A stretch of 64,000 bases of DNA from Lytechinus pictus (Eukaryota > Echinodermata > Echinoidea > Temnopleuroida > Toxopneustidae), in the NCBI RefSeq assembly GCF_037042905.1, contig NC_087249.1, forward strand, positions 39,887,401-39,951,400, written 5' to 3'. The notes beneath the pieces are model-generated. The model did not search any database. It saw nothing but the letters and a program-made list of their open reading frames with translations, and was not told the origin of the DNA. The translations under genes were made by a program, and so were the position numbers. Below, one piece after another: positions 10,825-22,118 of the stretch. Within the stretch, counting starts at the first letter, position 1. Each line of letters begins with the position of its first letter.

Positions 10825-12603
10825 TGGTTTCATTCATTCATTTATTGATTCCACTTTTAAAACAAATAACATAATATACATAACAAATGTATTTGTAAAC
10901 ATACTGTATATAGTGTATCAAAGATCAAACTAACATAAGTATTTAAACATAAGGTACACTACAAAATGTAAAAAAAAAGTGAGGAGCCTAAATAAAAAGC
11001 ACTGTGCTTGTAGAAAATTAGAGTCCCATTGGGAGAAAATATAAGTTGTTACTTTGGGCGAACATATTTATTACATTGAATGTTTTACAAAAAATATATC
11101 GAAAGGCATCAAGTAACCAGAAAATGATGAAGTAGAAAAAGAATAACAATAGTAAGATAAAATGAAATTGGAAAACGACCAAAAAGATGGAGGGGGGAGT
11201 CAAGGGATAATAGAGAGTATAAGAAAGAAAGAATAGAAAAACATAATAATCATTATTATTATTTCATTTCATTTCATTTCATTTCGTTTATTTCCATTTT
11301 CAACAATTACAGTTTATTTTGTACATTTTAACATATAAATAACAAAACATATTTCAAGTATTCCTGTACAAAAATTATATTCAAGATTATTACATATCAG
11401 GTTGGAAATGGAGGAGGCTGCTAAAAAGCGGAGCTTGTAGAGTGCAGCCTCCTAATAAATATTCTTGTAGTTGCATAACATATAAAAATCAAAATAACAA
11501 CTATAGAGCATGAACCAGTTAAATTAAAAGGAAATAGGGGAAATTAAAATAGAAAAGGAAATAAGAAAAAGAGAGATTAAAGGTCTCCAGAATCCAGCCC
11601 CAGCACTCACAGACGGACCTCGTTGATCGACAGGAAAACGAAAGAGATGTAAAAGCGTACGTGACATGATAATCATGTTTGATTTTTAAAAAAAATACAA
11701 GAGTTTGAGTGATGAAGAGTTAAATTCAATGGTTATCTTGGAAAACAAATTGTAAAACTCATCATCATTCAACACTGAAAAGGGGAAGTTTTCAATCACT
11801 GGGAATAGAAAGAGAAAAACACGAAATGCAAAAGAGTCGCTTCCTGAAGAGACCGACGAGACCGCGTGCTCTGAGTGTCAGCGAGGCAAGGACCTGGAGA
11901 GAATAATAATTGGACAAAGAAAAACTGGTTACCGGTATACACATTCCTATGAAGAAAAGGAGCACAAACACATGAAAAGTCATCAGGTAAACATTGGCAA
12001 TTATATACGATGTCAATTGCATCGTAAAATTTTTGTACTAAATAAGCATAAAAGAGTTGGGTGAGCTCCCGTGAATAAAACAAGCTGGGAAGCCTCCCAT
12101 ATAAAGAATAGAATAAGGAATGACACAAATTACTCAGGGCATGCTTCCCAGAAAACTGAAAGAAGGTGAAAAGGCATTCGAATGTAGTTATGGTGTTCGT
12201 ACATTTAAATAAAACTTCTATTCTTACACCTGGTATACAATTTGTTTGGCTTGATCAAAATACCGCTGAATTGATGAATAAAAAGAATGATCGTCTGAGA
12301 TCCAGATCATGTTACACTGTACATTAATCATAGTTGATTTGTCAAAAACAAATTAACTAAAGCTATCTTTTTCTTATGTAGAATGGTTACTGGTTTTACA
12401 AATAATCATGTCCTATATACGTCCTCAGTGAACAGAGTAAACCTACATGACAAAGCTTCAAAGTTCTTTCCTCTTTTGACCTTAAAACAGCAATGTACAC
12501 TTATGATTATGATCAGTAAAGATTTTTTTTTTCTTCTTCAAAAATAAAACTCAAAGATAAAAAAAAAAAATCCAGAGTTACAATCTATATTTCTGTTTGA
12601 ACT
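10825..12603 (-). repeat. LINE-derived 3' regions and unresolved AT-rich DNA
   Basis: Two LINE-type 3' tails appear on the minus strand. One is near 10825-10862 (ATCAATAAATGAATGAATG). The other is at 11258-11300, where a TTTCATTTCATTTCATTTC array next to TTTATTTCCATTTTCAAC reads in reverse as GAAATAAACGAAATGAAATG. They lie downstream of the LINE ORF fragment at 12604-12834. Whether all of this belongs to one element is uncertain. No host gene is seen. Confidence 0.45.
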
Positions 12604-12834
12604 CTAAAAAAAGATATTTGCAGTCATCAGAACGATCCAGGTTTGTACCTCTCGGTATAACTTAAGCTTGCGTTTGAAACAATTGAGAGAGGGGCTATCA
12701 ACCAGTTCGTTATTTAGGCTGTTCCAGAATTTGGGTCCTGTTGTAGTAAAAGTGCTTCCATGATATTTGCTCCGGCGACAATATTGCTCCGCTATAATTA
12801 AATTCCCCGCACAAATGGAATGACCAACTTTCAC
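12604..12834 (-). pseudogene. LINE reverse-transcriptase ORF, C-terminal fragment
   Basis: The minus-strand frame contains TGPKFWNSLNNELVDSPSL followed by NCFKRKLKLYRE. This is the usual C-terminal pattern of CR1/jockey-like ORF2 proteins (GPKxWNSLPxEL...SFKxxLKxYL). The element at 30.4-33.9 kb has the equivalent GPKQWNEIPQIITNS at its own C-terminus. Only the last 75 or so codons remain here; the catalytic domains are absent. Confidence 0.7.
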
Positions 12835-12837
12835 CTT

Positions 12838-12990
12838 GAATTTAACACTATACTTACCCTTATCCTAAACCTGACCTAAACATAAAACCTTGCTATAGGC
12901 CTATACCCTAACCCTATCTTATACGAAATAAAGCCCGGAGCATTTTGTCGCCGGAGAAAATGTCGTGTCACCAAGTATTGTATCACTATA
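12838..12990. repeat. Repeat family with degenerate CCCTAA words (copy 1)
   Basis: The stretch AACACTATACTTACCC ... CCTATACCCTAACCCTATC, followed by TTATACGAAATAAA and TTTTGTCGCCGGAG, shares its order of blocks with 63744-63872 and, inverted, with 41535-41720. The telomere-like CCCTAA words are therefore part of a dispersed family. Confidence 0.6.
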
Positions 12991-13305
12991 TGCACAAAAG
13001 AAGGAATTGCGTCACCTACATTTTTTATACTCCCCATTTCTTTTTTATTTTGTTTTATGAAATATTTTCTCCCCCCCCCCCCCCCCATTATAAAAGTGAA
13101 ACAAGCTTGAATTGATTCCTATACTTGGAAATAAGGGGTTGTCAGTTGAAACGATTGTGATTCATTAAGATTTGAAATTGTTATTGTCAAATCTGCAAAA
13201 TTGTTATCTATGCTATTTCTTAATGAAAAGGGAAACAGCGTTATGTATTTGCTTTCTGCTTCTTTCCTGTTTTCATGATCAATTAGTTTTATCGAGAATG
13301 GATTA
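12991..13305. other. Intergenic DNA left of the foldback element
   Basis: A C run lies at about 13071-13087. No gene is seen. The last six bases, GGATTA (13300-13305), are the left target-site copy of the foldback element. Confidence 0.5.
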
Positions 13306-13353
13306 TACGAAGCCCCAAACCGGACATTTTTGACAACGAAAAAATTTGTTTTA

Positions 13354-13590
13354 TTACGTACGTACGTGGTATTATTACGTACGTACGTAGTAATTATTAC
13401 GTACGTACGCAGTAATTATTACGTACGTACGTAGTAATTATTACGTAGGTACGTAGTAATTATTACGTACGTACGTAGTAATTATTACGTACGTATGTGG
13501 TATTATTACGTACGTACGTAGTAATTATTACGTACGTACGTAGTATTTATTACGTACATACGTAGTATTATTACGTACGTACGTAATATT
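13354..13590. repeat. Left ACGTACGTACGT array of the foldback element
   Basis: About 11 units of roughly 19-23 bp are present. Each has a self-complementary core (TACGTACGTACGTA or a one-base variant) and an AT-rich linker (GTAATTATT or GTATTATT). The array sits about 50 bp inside the left terminus and mirrors 18001-18236. Confidence 0.85.
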
Positions 13591-13782
13591 ATTATTAATA
13601 AGCACCTCGCCGAACCTGTCGGGGAACCTGTATATATATATAGAGTTTGGATTAATATATGGATGCCAAATTGTTCATTCATTTATTTCGATTTCCCCGC
13701 CTTTTGAGGGCTTTTGTGACTCCGGGGTGTGATTACATATTCACATTACAGCACATTGAATGATCGCTATGTGAGTTTGCTG

Positions 13783-14091
13783 GGGCCGATTGCACGAAAG
13801 GGTCTTTCCAAGGACCGTCTTTCGTGTCGCCCATCTTTTATGATGCGCTATAAGCGGGGTGTTCCTGAAATTTATGATAAACAAATAAAATTCGTAAGCT
13901 TGCTTTTAAATCAAATTCTATACAATTTCATGAGCTATACATCATTTTATAAACAAATATTTTGTTTATTTTAACGGACGAATAAAATATGTTTGCAGAT
14001 AATTTATTGAAATGCGTTTCACATGGCGCATCATAAAAAATGGGCGACACGAAAGACGGTCCTTGCAAAGACCCTTTCGTGCAATCGGCCC
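13783..14091. mobile_element. MITE with GGGCCGATTGCACGAAAG ends (copy 1), inserted in the left foldback arm
   Basis: It starts GGGCCGATTGCACGAAAG and ends with the inverse CTTTCGTGCAATCGGCCC, with CTG on each side (13780-13782 and 14092-14094). The right foldback arm at about 17826-17840 shows the empty site with a single CTG, which fixes the borders and the 3-bp duplication. The subterminal CGTCTTTCGTGTCGCCCAT is also inverted at the other end. A second copy is at 34462-34762. It has no coding capacity; 3-bp duplications fit PIF/Harbinger-like or similar elements. Confidence 0.85.
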
Positions 14092-15304
14092 CTGGACGAT
14101 ATGGGGAGAGCGGGGGCGGGGCCGGGTCACCTCTCCCACGTGTGATCGAGCTTCGTAGTCAGTTTAATGGCGTGGCAAGAATCAAAATTATCTATATTGT
14201 ACGGTCAAAGAAACATCGTCATAAAAATCCACTGGGGCCAGCATAGGCAGATCCAGGTGGTAAAGGGGCCGCCCCTCCCCCATTGCAATGGCGACGCGAA
14301 AAAAGGGGGAAAGAAAGAAAAAAAAAAGGAAAGGAGGGAAGGGAAAGGAAAGGATTTTAAAAAGAGGCAAATAAGAATAGGGAGCTAGACGAGTGAATGA
14401 AAATAAGGTGAGGGGAAAACTTTGAAAATAAAAAAATCTTGATCATGCAGCTACAGCATATAAATTTTTTGCTCTTGCTCCGCGCTCTCGTTGCCTGTTA
14501 TGAGATAGGCCTACATATATCTTGCTCAACAGGCTGAAATGGAGATAAACAAAACATATTCAGCTCGGACATCGAGCTTTTATTTATTTTGTGTAATTTA
14601 CAAATTGATTTTTAAGTGCTCTGTATTTTTTTTTAATGCATGGTCTGCATCTCAAAATATCTCAGCTCGAGCTTCGCCCTCGCGCATTATTCATATGTGG
14701 GAAAATAACCATCCTTTTCATGAAAATATGACTAGAGTACATAGGCCTATCCTATTTCGGGATTTAAATTTCAAAATTTGCGCTCGCATCAATCTGCATA
14801 TATCTTGTTCATAATTATAAAAAAAGGTGCTTAGAATGTCCAGTTTTTAGGTCCGAATATCAATTTTTTGCATTTTTTTTCTCGGGCACTTTAATCTTTA
14901 AGAGGGCACCGACAAAAGTTTAAGATTTAGATAGCAGTATAACTAAACAATTTATTGATGCGAGCGGAAAAACTTTGAGATCGAGATCTAAAAACTGAAT
15001 ATTATATTTTTAATTATGAAAAGGATGGTTATCTTCCTTTATGAATAATGCGAGCGCGAAGGAATACAAATAATGCAACTATAAATAATTGATGCGGCGA
15101 GCGCAAAGCACGAGCGGAAAAAGTGTGAGATCTAAGAAAACGGGATACTCTATTTTATTACTATATATTTTTTAAACCTAGTTTTTAATTTAATGACAGG
15201 CCGAATGAGAACGCGAAATTTCGGAATTCATACAGAAGTATTCTCACTAACCAAAACACGAGCTCGCAGTGCTGTTGATATTTTTTTACAATAAGACCTG
15301 AACA

Positions 15305-15982
15305 ATAGACCATCTTGAGAACTTTATGGAATACACGAAGAAGGACCTAGTTCACGTTTCAAATAATGCGAGTGCATATCAGACAAAATAATGAATGCTC
15401 TATGTCTGAAATGGAATATGTTTGTGGACTGACTTAAAATTGAATATTTTAAGCTCCATATCAACCTTTATAAATTGACATGAAAGATTACTTTTTCAAA
15501 GTCTTCGACCGCCCCCCTCATTTTATTCACTCGTGACCCGTCTTCATTATTTCTTTTTACCCTCTCGATCGATCCTTTCCTTTTTTTTCTTTTTGAGTCC
15601 CGAAGTTTTCTTATAGCGCCGCCAATAGGGGGAAGGGGGAGGGGGGGCGCTGTCCTTTTCTCTTGGATCCGCCTTTGCTGACCCCTGCACTTAAAAAAAA
15701 ATCTTTTAGGATGTTGGTGATCAATAGCAATGTTTCTATGAACGTACATTATGCTAATTTTTATGTTCTTGTTACTCCACAAACTGACTTAGCTCGATCA
15801 CATAATGTATCAATATTATAATGCCAACACTATTATGGGAGGGGTGACCCCCCTTAAGTGTCCAGCAGATCTATAGTCACAAAAGGTGTGGAAATCGAAA
15901 GATTGACATCCATCAAAAGTAGTCAAAATCTATAGTCCGACTGTCATTGATCTGTTAAGATTACAGGTTCGACGAGGTGCTT
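15305..15982. repeat. Diverged internal copy of the foldback right terminus
   Basis: From about 15480 to 15982 the order of blocks matches the outer right arm (about 17530-18001) in direct orientation. Shared blocks are CCCCTCATnTTATTTTCATTCACTCG-like, CGCCAATnGGnGGnGGGGC, GGATCnGCCTnTGCTG, CCACAAACTGACT...GCTCGATCACA, AGTCACAAAAGGnGnGGAAATCGAAA and GACGAGGTGCTTATTACG. It is clearly older than the arms, which match each other better. Confidence 0.7.
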
Positions 15983-16500
15983 ATTACGTACGTACGTGAT
16001 GAATATTACGTACGTACGTAATAATACTACGTACGTACGTACGTGATAATACTACGTACGTACGTGATAATACTACGTACGTACGTGATAATACTACGTA
16101 CGTACGTGATAAATATTACGTACGTACGTAATAATACTGCGTACGTACGTGATAATACTACGTACGTACGTGATAAAACTACGTACGTACGTGATAAATA
16201 TTACGTACGTACGTAATAATACTACGTACGTATACGTACGTAGTATTATTACGTACGTACGTAATATTTATCACGTACGTACGTAGTTTTATCACGTACG
16301 TACGTAGTATTATCACGTACGTACGTAGTATTATCACGTATACGTGATAATACTACGTACGTACGTGATAATACTACGTACGTACGTGATAATACTACGT
16401 ACGTACGTGATAAATATTACGTACGTACGTAATAATACTACGTACGTACGTGATAATACTACGTACGTACGTAATAAATACTACGTTCGTACGTAATAAT
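15983..16500. repeat. Central ACGT array with two orientation switches
   Basis: About 25 ACGTACGTACGT cores have TGATAATACT- or TAATAATACT-type linkers. The linker orientation flips at the centre of ACGTACGTATACGTACGT (about 16226-16243) and flips back at TATCACGTATACGTGATA (about 16333-16350). A block of about 100 bp is therefore inverted relative to the rest. Confidence 0.8.
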
Positions 16501-18000
16501 TAAATGCTAAATAAATCCCTTTTGTTCAGGTCTGATTGCAAAAATATATCAGCTAGCACTACGCGCTTGCATTTTGGTTAGTGAGAATACTTCTGTATGA
16601 ATTCCAAAATTTCGCGTTCTCATTTGGCCTATTATTAAATGAAAAAAAAATCTTTTTTATGAATTCATAATCCTTATTGTCTCTTTTTTCAGATCGGAAT
16701 ATTAACAATATTTTCAGCTCGCCCTTGGGTAGAGGAACTAATAATAGTTATCCTTTTCATATGATGACAAAATGTGCTTAGAATGTCCCGTTTCTAGGTT
16801 AAATAAATATAGTAACAAAATAGAGTATCCCGTTTTCTTAAATCTCACACTTTTTCCGCTCGTGCTTTGCGCTCGCCGCATCAATTATTGTTTAGTTGCA
16901 TATTTTGTATTCCTTCGCGCTCGCATTATTCATAAAGAAAGATAACTATCCTTTTCATAATTAAAAAATATAATTTTCAGTTTTTAGATCTCGATCTCAA
17001 ACTTTTTCCGCTCGCATCAATAAATTGTTTAGTTATACTGCTATCTAAATCTTAAACTTTTGTCGGTGCCCTTTCAAAGATTAAAGTGCCCGAAAAAAAG
17101 CAAAAAATTGATATTCGGACATAAAAACTGGACATTCTAAGCACTTTTTTTAAAATAATTATGATCACGATATAGGCAGATTGATGCGTGCGCAAAGTTT
17201 GAAATTTAAATCCCAAAATAGGATAGGCCTATATTCTCTATAGTCGTATTTTCATGAAAAGGATATATTTTCCCACATGAATAATGCGCGTGGGCGAAGC
17301 TCGAGCTGAGATATTTCGAGATGCAGACCATTAAAAAAATACAGAGCACTTAAAAATGAATTTGTAAATTACACAAAATAAATAAATCTCGATGTCTGAG
17401 CTGAATATGTGTTGTTTATCTCCATTTCAGCATGTTGAGCAAGATATGTAGGCCTATCTCATAACAGGCAACGAGAGCGCGGAGCAAGAGCAAAAAAATT
17501 ATATACTATGTAGCTGCATGATCAAGATTTTTTTATTTTCAAAGTTTTCCCCTCATCTTATTTTCATTCACTCGTCTCCCTATTGTTATTTGCCTCTTTC
17601 CTTTCCCTTCCCTTCCCTAGCTCTCCTTTTTTTCTTTCTTTCCCCCTCTTTTCGCGTCGCCAATGGAGGAGGGGCGGCCCTAAGCTTTACCACGTAGTGG
17701 ATCTGCCTATGCTGGCCCCTGGATTTTTATGACGATGTTAATTCTGATTCTTGCCACGCCACAAACTGACTACAAAGCTCGATCACACGTGGGAGAGGTG
17801 ACCCCCGCCCCCCCGCTCCCCATATCGTCCAGCAAACTCACATAGCGATCATTCAATGTGCTGTAATGTGAATATGTAGTCACATGCACCCAGGAGTCAC
17901 AAAAGGCGGGGAAATCGAAATAAATGAATGGAAAAATTTGACATCCATATATTAATCCAAACTCTATATACAGGTTCCTCGACAGGTTCGGCGAGGTGCT

Positions 18001-18236
18001 TATTACGTACGTACGTAATAAATACTACGTACGTACGTAATAAATACTACGTACGTACGTAATAATTACTACGTACGTACGTAATAATACTACGTACGTA
18101 CGTAATAATACCACGTACGTACGTAATAATTACTACGTACGTACGTAATAATACTACGTACGTACGTAATAATACCACGTACGTACGTAATAATTACTAC
18201 GTACGTACGTAATAATACCACGTACGTACGTAATAA
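18001..18236. repeat. Right ACGTACGTACGT array of the foldback element
   Basis: About 11 units have the ACGTACGTACGT core and TAATAATAC or TAATAAATAC linkers, the mirror image of 13354-13590. The array is followed by a T run and the terminal sequence CGTTGTCAAAAATGTCCGG. Confidence 0.85.
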
Positions 18237-18289
18237 TTTTTTTTTTTTTTCGTTGTCAAAAATGTCCGGTTTGGGGCTTCGTAGGATTA

Positions 18290-18962
18290 TGTGTATAGGC
18301 CTACATTATGCATGTTTTAACGATTTGGAAAATAAAATCATTTTGATTTAAATTGAAGCCTATAATGAAATAATAAGAAATAGCGACGGATTATATTATC
18401 GACTCCCATTTGCATATCTTTTTGTGCTGTTCATGAAAAATGAGTGAAACTTGAAAAATCATGTCCTAACTTTTTTATTTTACATCTGATTTCTAGGGAG
18501 AAATATTTTGCAGTATGATTTCTAAAATTTTCTCCGTATATTCAAATCACTTTTTATTGGGGTGGACTTGTGCCATTTAGCAAGCAGGACCCATTTGCAT
18601 CACTTTTGCGCCATATTAATTATGAATTGTATGTGTACAGTATACTAAACTGTTTTGAATTTATGACTAAATATCCTGCGAATCTTCAGAAGAGTTCCAT
18701 GGCCATGCAGAATGTTACCGCGCTATATGGTACCCACAAACCTTGGCCTGAAAAGTCATGGAAAATGCACAATACATCTTAGCCATTTTTAAGGAGTTTT
18801 TATTGTCAATTCTAATAACAGAATCACATAATTAATATCCATCAAAATTGTAACATATATATTTATTTCATTTCAATGGTGATCCTAAATTTATATTCAG
18901 ATCTCGAAAGAGATAATATTTCAACTATATACTGATTTTTATTTTCTTTAAAAAAAATCATT
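18290..18962. other. Intergenic DNA with a MITE fragment
   Basis: At about 18443-18570 there is an end of the GTCCACCCC family: TCATGTCCTAACTTTTTTAT, TTTTACATCTGATTT and TATTGGGGTGGACTTG. No gene is seen. Confidence 0.5.
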
Positions 18963-19270
18963 ACTATGAATATTATTATCATCATCATCATCATTATTGC
19001 TATCATCACCATCATCATTGTCACCATAATTATTATCGTAATCATTATTATTATTATTATTATCATTATTATTATTACTGTTATTATTATTACTAGTTTT
19101 ATTATTATTATCATTATTATTATTATTACTATTATTAATATCATTATCATCATCATCATCACCATCCTGTATATGTTACAATTGCTTATTTAGCATTTTT
19201 ATAATTTTCATTATTATTAATTAACATCATGAACTTTGCCAATAATAATAATATATTATTATTATTATTT
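18963..19270. repeat. (ATT)n/(ATC)n trinucleotide microsatellite
   Basis: About 200 bases of ATC and ATT triplets (18966-19170) are followed by another TAA/TTA block at 19238-19270. The poly-Ile and poly-Met frames on both strands are artefacts of this. Confidence 0.9.
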
Positions 19271-19298
19271 TTTTTTATATAGAGAATGTTATTTCAAC

Positions 19299-19326
19299 CA
19301 TGGACCTATTTCATAATAGGTCCATG
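19299..19326. repeat. 28-bp perfect hairpin
   Basis: CATGGACCTATT and its exact inverse AATAGGTCCATG are separated by four bases. It could be a minimal foldback relic or a structured RNA element; nothing around it decides. Confidence 0.6.
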
Positions 19327-19399
19327 TTTCAACAGGGAAACAGGAAGTCGAGTCTTTAACATCAAGACTAGGCGCATCAGCTGCGTGCATGCACCATGT

Positions 19400-19480
19400 C
19401 GACACGCCTCTTTCTTCCGAATTCGCTCAGACTCGATCGATTGATGAGTGTTCAAGACTCTTTCTTACGATTAGTTTAGG
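19400..19480 (+). other. Candidate 5' noncoding exon of the HDHD3-like gene
   Basis: A strong donor (TTTAGG|GTAAGC, cut after 19480) follows moderately GC-rich DNA. The HDHD3-like coding exon begins behind an acceptor at 22461, so a 5' UTR intron is needed. This is the nearest convincing donor upstream on the same strand. The pairing is inference; the 5' end of the exon is unknown. Confidence 0.3.
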
Positions 19481-20035
19481 GTAAGCAGCCTTACAAGTCA
19501 TATCTCATACTGTATCAGTACTCTTACACACGTAAATTTGTACACAGTCGTAAGTACTTGGGACTTTTTTTTCGTGAAACTGAATTGAAGAGATAAAACA
19601 ACATGAACAAGCGGCCGGGCTCCATGGCGTCTGCTCCACATTCAATCAGACTCCCGCCGGGCAGTGGCCCGTGTGTTTTAGGTCAGGTCCCGTCAAGTAA
19701 AAATCTCTGTAGCATGTAGTGCCAGTGGTTTTAATGCTCTCAGACCCTCGACACAACGTAAATCCTACTTGACGAAAAATATTATACAAATTGTATTTCG
19801 TATCCATTGACCATACACTGTGCATGGGCAATGATGGGTGTCGATTTATGTCTTGTTGTCGAAGGACAAGGGGTGATGATCTATTATATTGTTTCATGAT
19901 CCCCCCTATCTCGACTATATCGTAATATGTCACGGATCGACACCAGTGATACTGTCTGTGCTTCCTTTGGGGACTTTATGCCCGTTGGCCTTGCCCCTTT
20001 TTCTATGCATCGTTATCCAACCCTAATCGACGGAG
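19481..20035. other. Probable intron or intergenic DNA
   Basis: No recognisable protein, RNA or repeat is seen. The minus-strand frame at 19646-19933 shows no family pattern. Confidence 0.35.
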
Positions 20036-20162
20036 GGATTACCGTACAAAAGTCATATTTGGCATTGGTCTGTTGAGTTACGTCGATTAGCGGTGAATTT
20101 ATTAAATATTACAAGCCCCCATGGAGTACTTCTGCAAAAGATTTAGGCTCGTATAAGTAAAA
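20036..20162 (+). repeat. Long direct repeat, left copy
   Basis: A 127-bp copy beginning GGATTACCGTACAAAAGTCA and ending GGCTCGTATAAGTAAAA. The right copy is at 22119-22232. They directly border a truncated LINE, with small indels between copies (GTTGAGTTACGTCGATTAG versus TATGTTGAGATTAG). Confidence 0.85.
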
Positions 20163-22118
20163 TAACCATTGCTGGTCTTCTTTATTCATCAAACAAAATA
20201 CATTCACAGTGCTAACATTTGCCTCCATTTCTGGAGGGAAATACATAGTTTTCTGGATTTCACATTTTCTTCTATCTGTAAACGATATCTTAATAGGTAA
20301 AACAAAATATTAAACAGCCTTTGAATCATTATTTTCCTTGTAGATTCTTTTCCAGCAAAGCATTTATAAATGGTATATAAAGCATAATTCAAAATTATAT
20401 CTACATCATTTTTTTCTTTTGATCTAAATGAAATTCCTGATAATATATGACATGGCTGGAAAAAAAAATTTGGCAAAATATATTTCTGTACATTTTCTTC
20501 AACTTTTTTCCAAAATATTATCATTATGTTACAAGAGAAAAACATATGACTGCAATCACCTTTTTGATCACAGTAAAAACATTGGTCATTTTCTTTTAAT
20601 TTCCATTTATAAAGGTTAGCTGGTGGGGCCAAAATATTATACATGAACTTAAAATTAAAATTGACCATTGTCCTTAACAAACTTTAACTTAAATAACCAA
20701 ACATCTATCCAAACTGGTGAACAGTCAAATACTAAGGTATTACCCCAAAATTCCTCTGCTCTAGATTCTTTGGTTTTTACTTGGATCAATTCATAATATA
20801 TTTTCCTAACTGTCAATTTACTTAATGAAATAATACTATCAACCAATCTAATATCATTAAATATACATTAACATTGGATCTAAATTCCGAATACTTCTTT
20901 TGTAATAAACTTGTATTAGAAAAAAAAGACATGTTGCCACATAACTGAATAGCTTGTCGTATAAGAACATACTGACTGTACCACCTTCAAACCTTAACTA
21001 CTATTTCAGCGCTAATCTTATCTATAGGTAGAAAACCCTTATCCATTAAATCCCCCACAAAGAAAATATCAGAGTTTATCCAATTCATATGAAATAATGT
21101 TTTCCCTTTGTATAAGATATCTTTATTTAGCCAAATCATTTCTTTGTGATAATTATGCTGTATATCTGCTTGAATATTTAGTAATACCTTTTTAATGTGA
21201 AAAACGTTGATATTAAGTTATAATAGAAATAAGGCATCCTGTTTTCGAAAAAACATTTGTTAATATTATATTTACAATTCATAATAACTTTTATACCACC
21301 CAGTTGCTGAAACCAGTAATCAAACATACATTTACATACAGGGTTTAACCCAAATATTTACAAAGCCAAAATAAATTCAACGACGCAACTTTTGTTTCAA
21401 CATCTAACATATTTAGGGCACCTTCCTCTGATGTGCTTACTACATTAGTCCGTTTAACCTTTGCGGTCGTCCTTTCCATAAGAAATCAAAAAATAATTTA
21501 TCGAGCTCCTTTACTATTTCTTTAGGACAAGGAAGAACTTGTGTTGTATAAATTATTTTCGACATAATCAACGATTTTAATATTAAAATTTTCCCTCTTA
21601 ATGTAAGGTTTCTCTGTTTCCATATTTGTAACAACTGTTTAATTTTTAATATTCTTTGTTCAGAACTTCAGACCAATTCATTTCTAGACTTAAATGCTTC
21701 TTTTTGCAAAAATAAATACCAAGAGACTTGACATAAACGTCCTCCCATAATATATTTCCAATATTATTTGTCGGATCGTTGTTTCCCAGCCAAATAGATT
21801 TTGTTTTGTTTTCATTTAAATGAATTCCAGAATATGTTTCAAAGTTTCTAATGATATTAATAGCTGTATTGCCTGATATAACTGTCCTAACAAATAATGT
21901 CATATCATCTGCTAACTGCAGTATCTTAAAAGTATTCTTATTTTCATGTTTGTAACCAATACTCAAACCTATGGTATTATTATTTTGTCTTATCTGATTT
22001 GCAAGGGTTTCAATGCAAAGTATAAATATTAATGCGGATAAGGGACAGCCCTGTCTTATACCCCGCGATGGGTTTATTATATCTCTTGTTAACCATCCAT
22101 TCGTTAATATATTAAGAT
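20163..22118 (-). mobile_element. 5'-truncated L1/Tx1-like LINE
   Basis: Read on minus from 22118, the remaining ORF2 contains the reverse-transcriptase words NGWLTRDIINPSRG, RQGCPLSALIFILC and LQLADDMTLF. The L1-type block LTLRGKILILKSLIMSKIIY with LFFDFLWKGRPQ follows. Near the 3' end is a C-terminal zinc-knuckle-like segment CFYCDQKGDCSHMFFSC (20204-20680). The frame is broken several times (about 21640, 20850-21430). An AATAAA is present near the 3' end on the minus strand. The endonuclease and ORF1 are missing. It lies in the probable 5' UTR intron of the HDHD3-like gene. Confidence 0.85.

Larger units (their letters stand above)
13306..18283. mobile_element. Large foldback element with arms of about 1.7 kb and a 6-bp target duplication
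   Basis: The outer ends are TACGAAGCCCCAAACCGGAC and its inverse GTCCGGTTTGGGGCTTCGTA. They are flanked by GGATTA at 13300-13305 and 18284-18289. The left arm (13306 to about 15304) and right arm (about 16518 to 18283) are inverted copies along almost their whole length. Shared blocks include AAATTTCGGAATTCATACAG-like, CGAGCGGAAAAAGT, GGGGCCAGCATAGGCAGATC and CACCTCGCCGAACCTGTCG. The left arm has a 309-bp insertion and the right arm about 140 bp extra. Each arm carries a subterminal ACGT array. No transposase frame exists, so the element is non-autonomous. The superfamily is not recognised. Confidence 0.85.

Noticed and set aside
13354-16500. Possible CRISPR-like array (short palindromic units with regular spacers)
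   Set aside because: Spacers are near-identical AT-rich linkers, there are no cas genes, the genome is animal, and the arrays belong to a foldback element.
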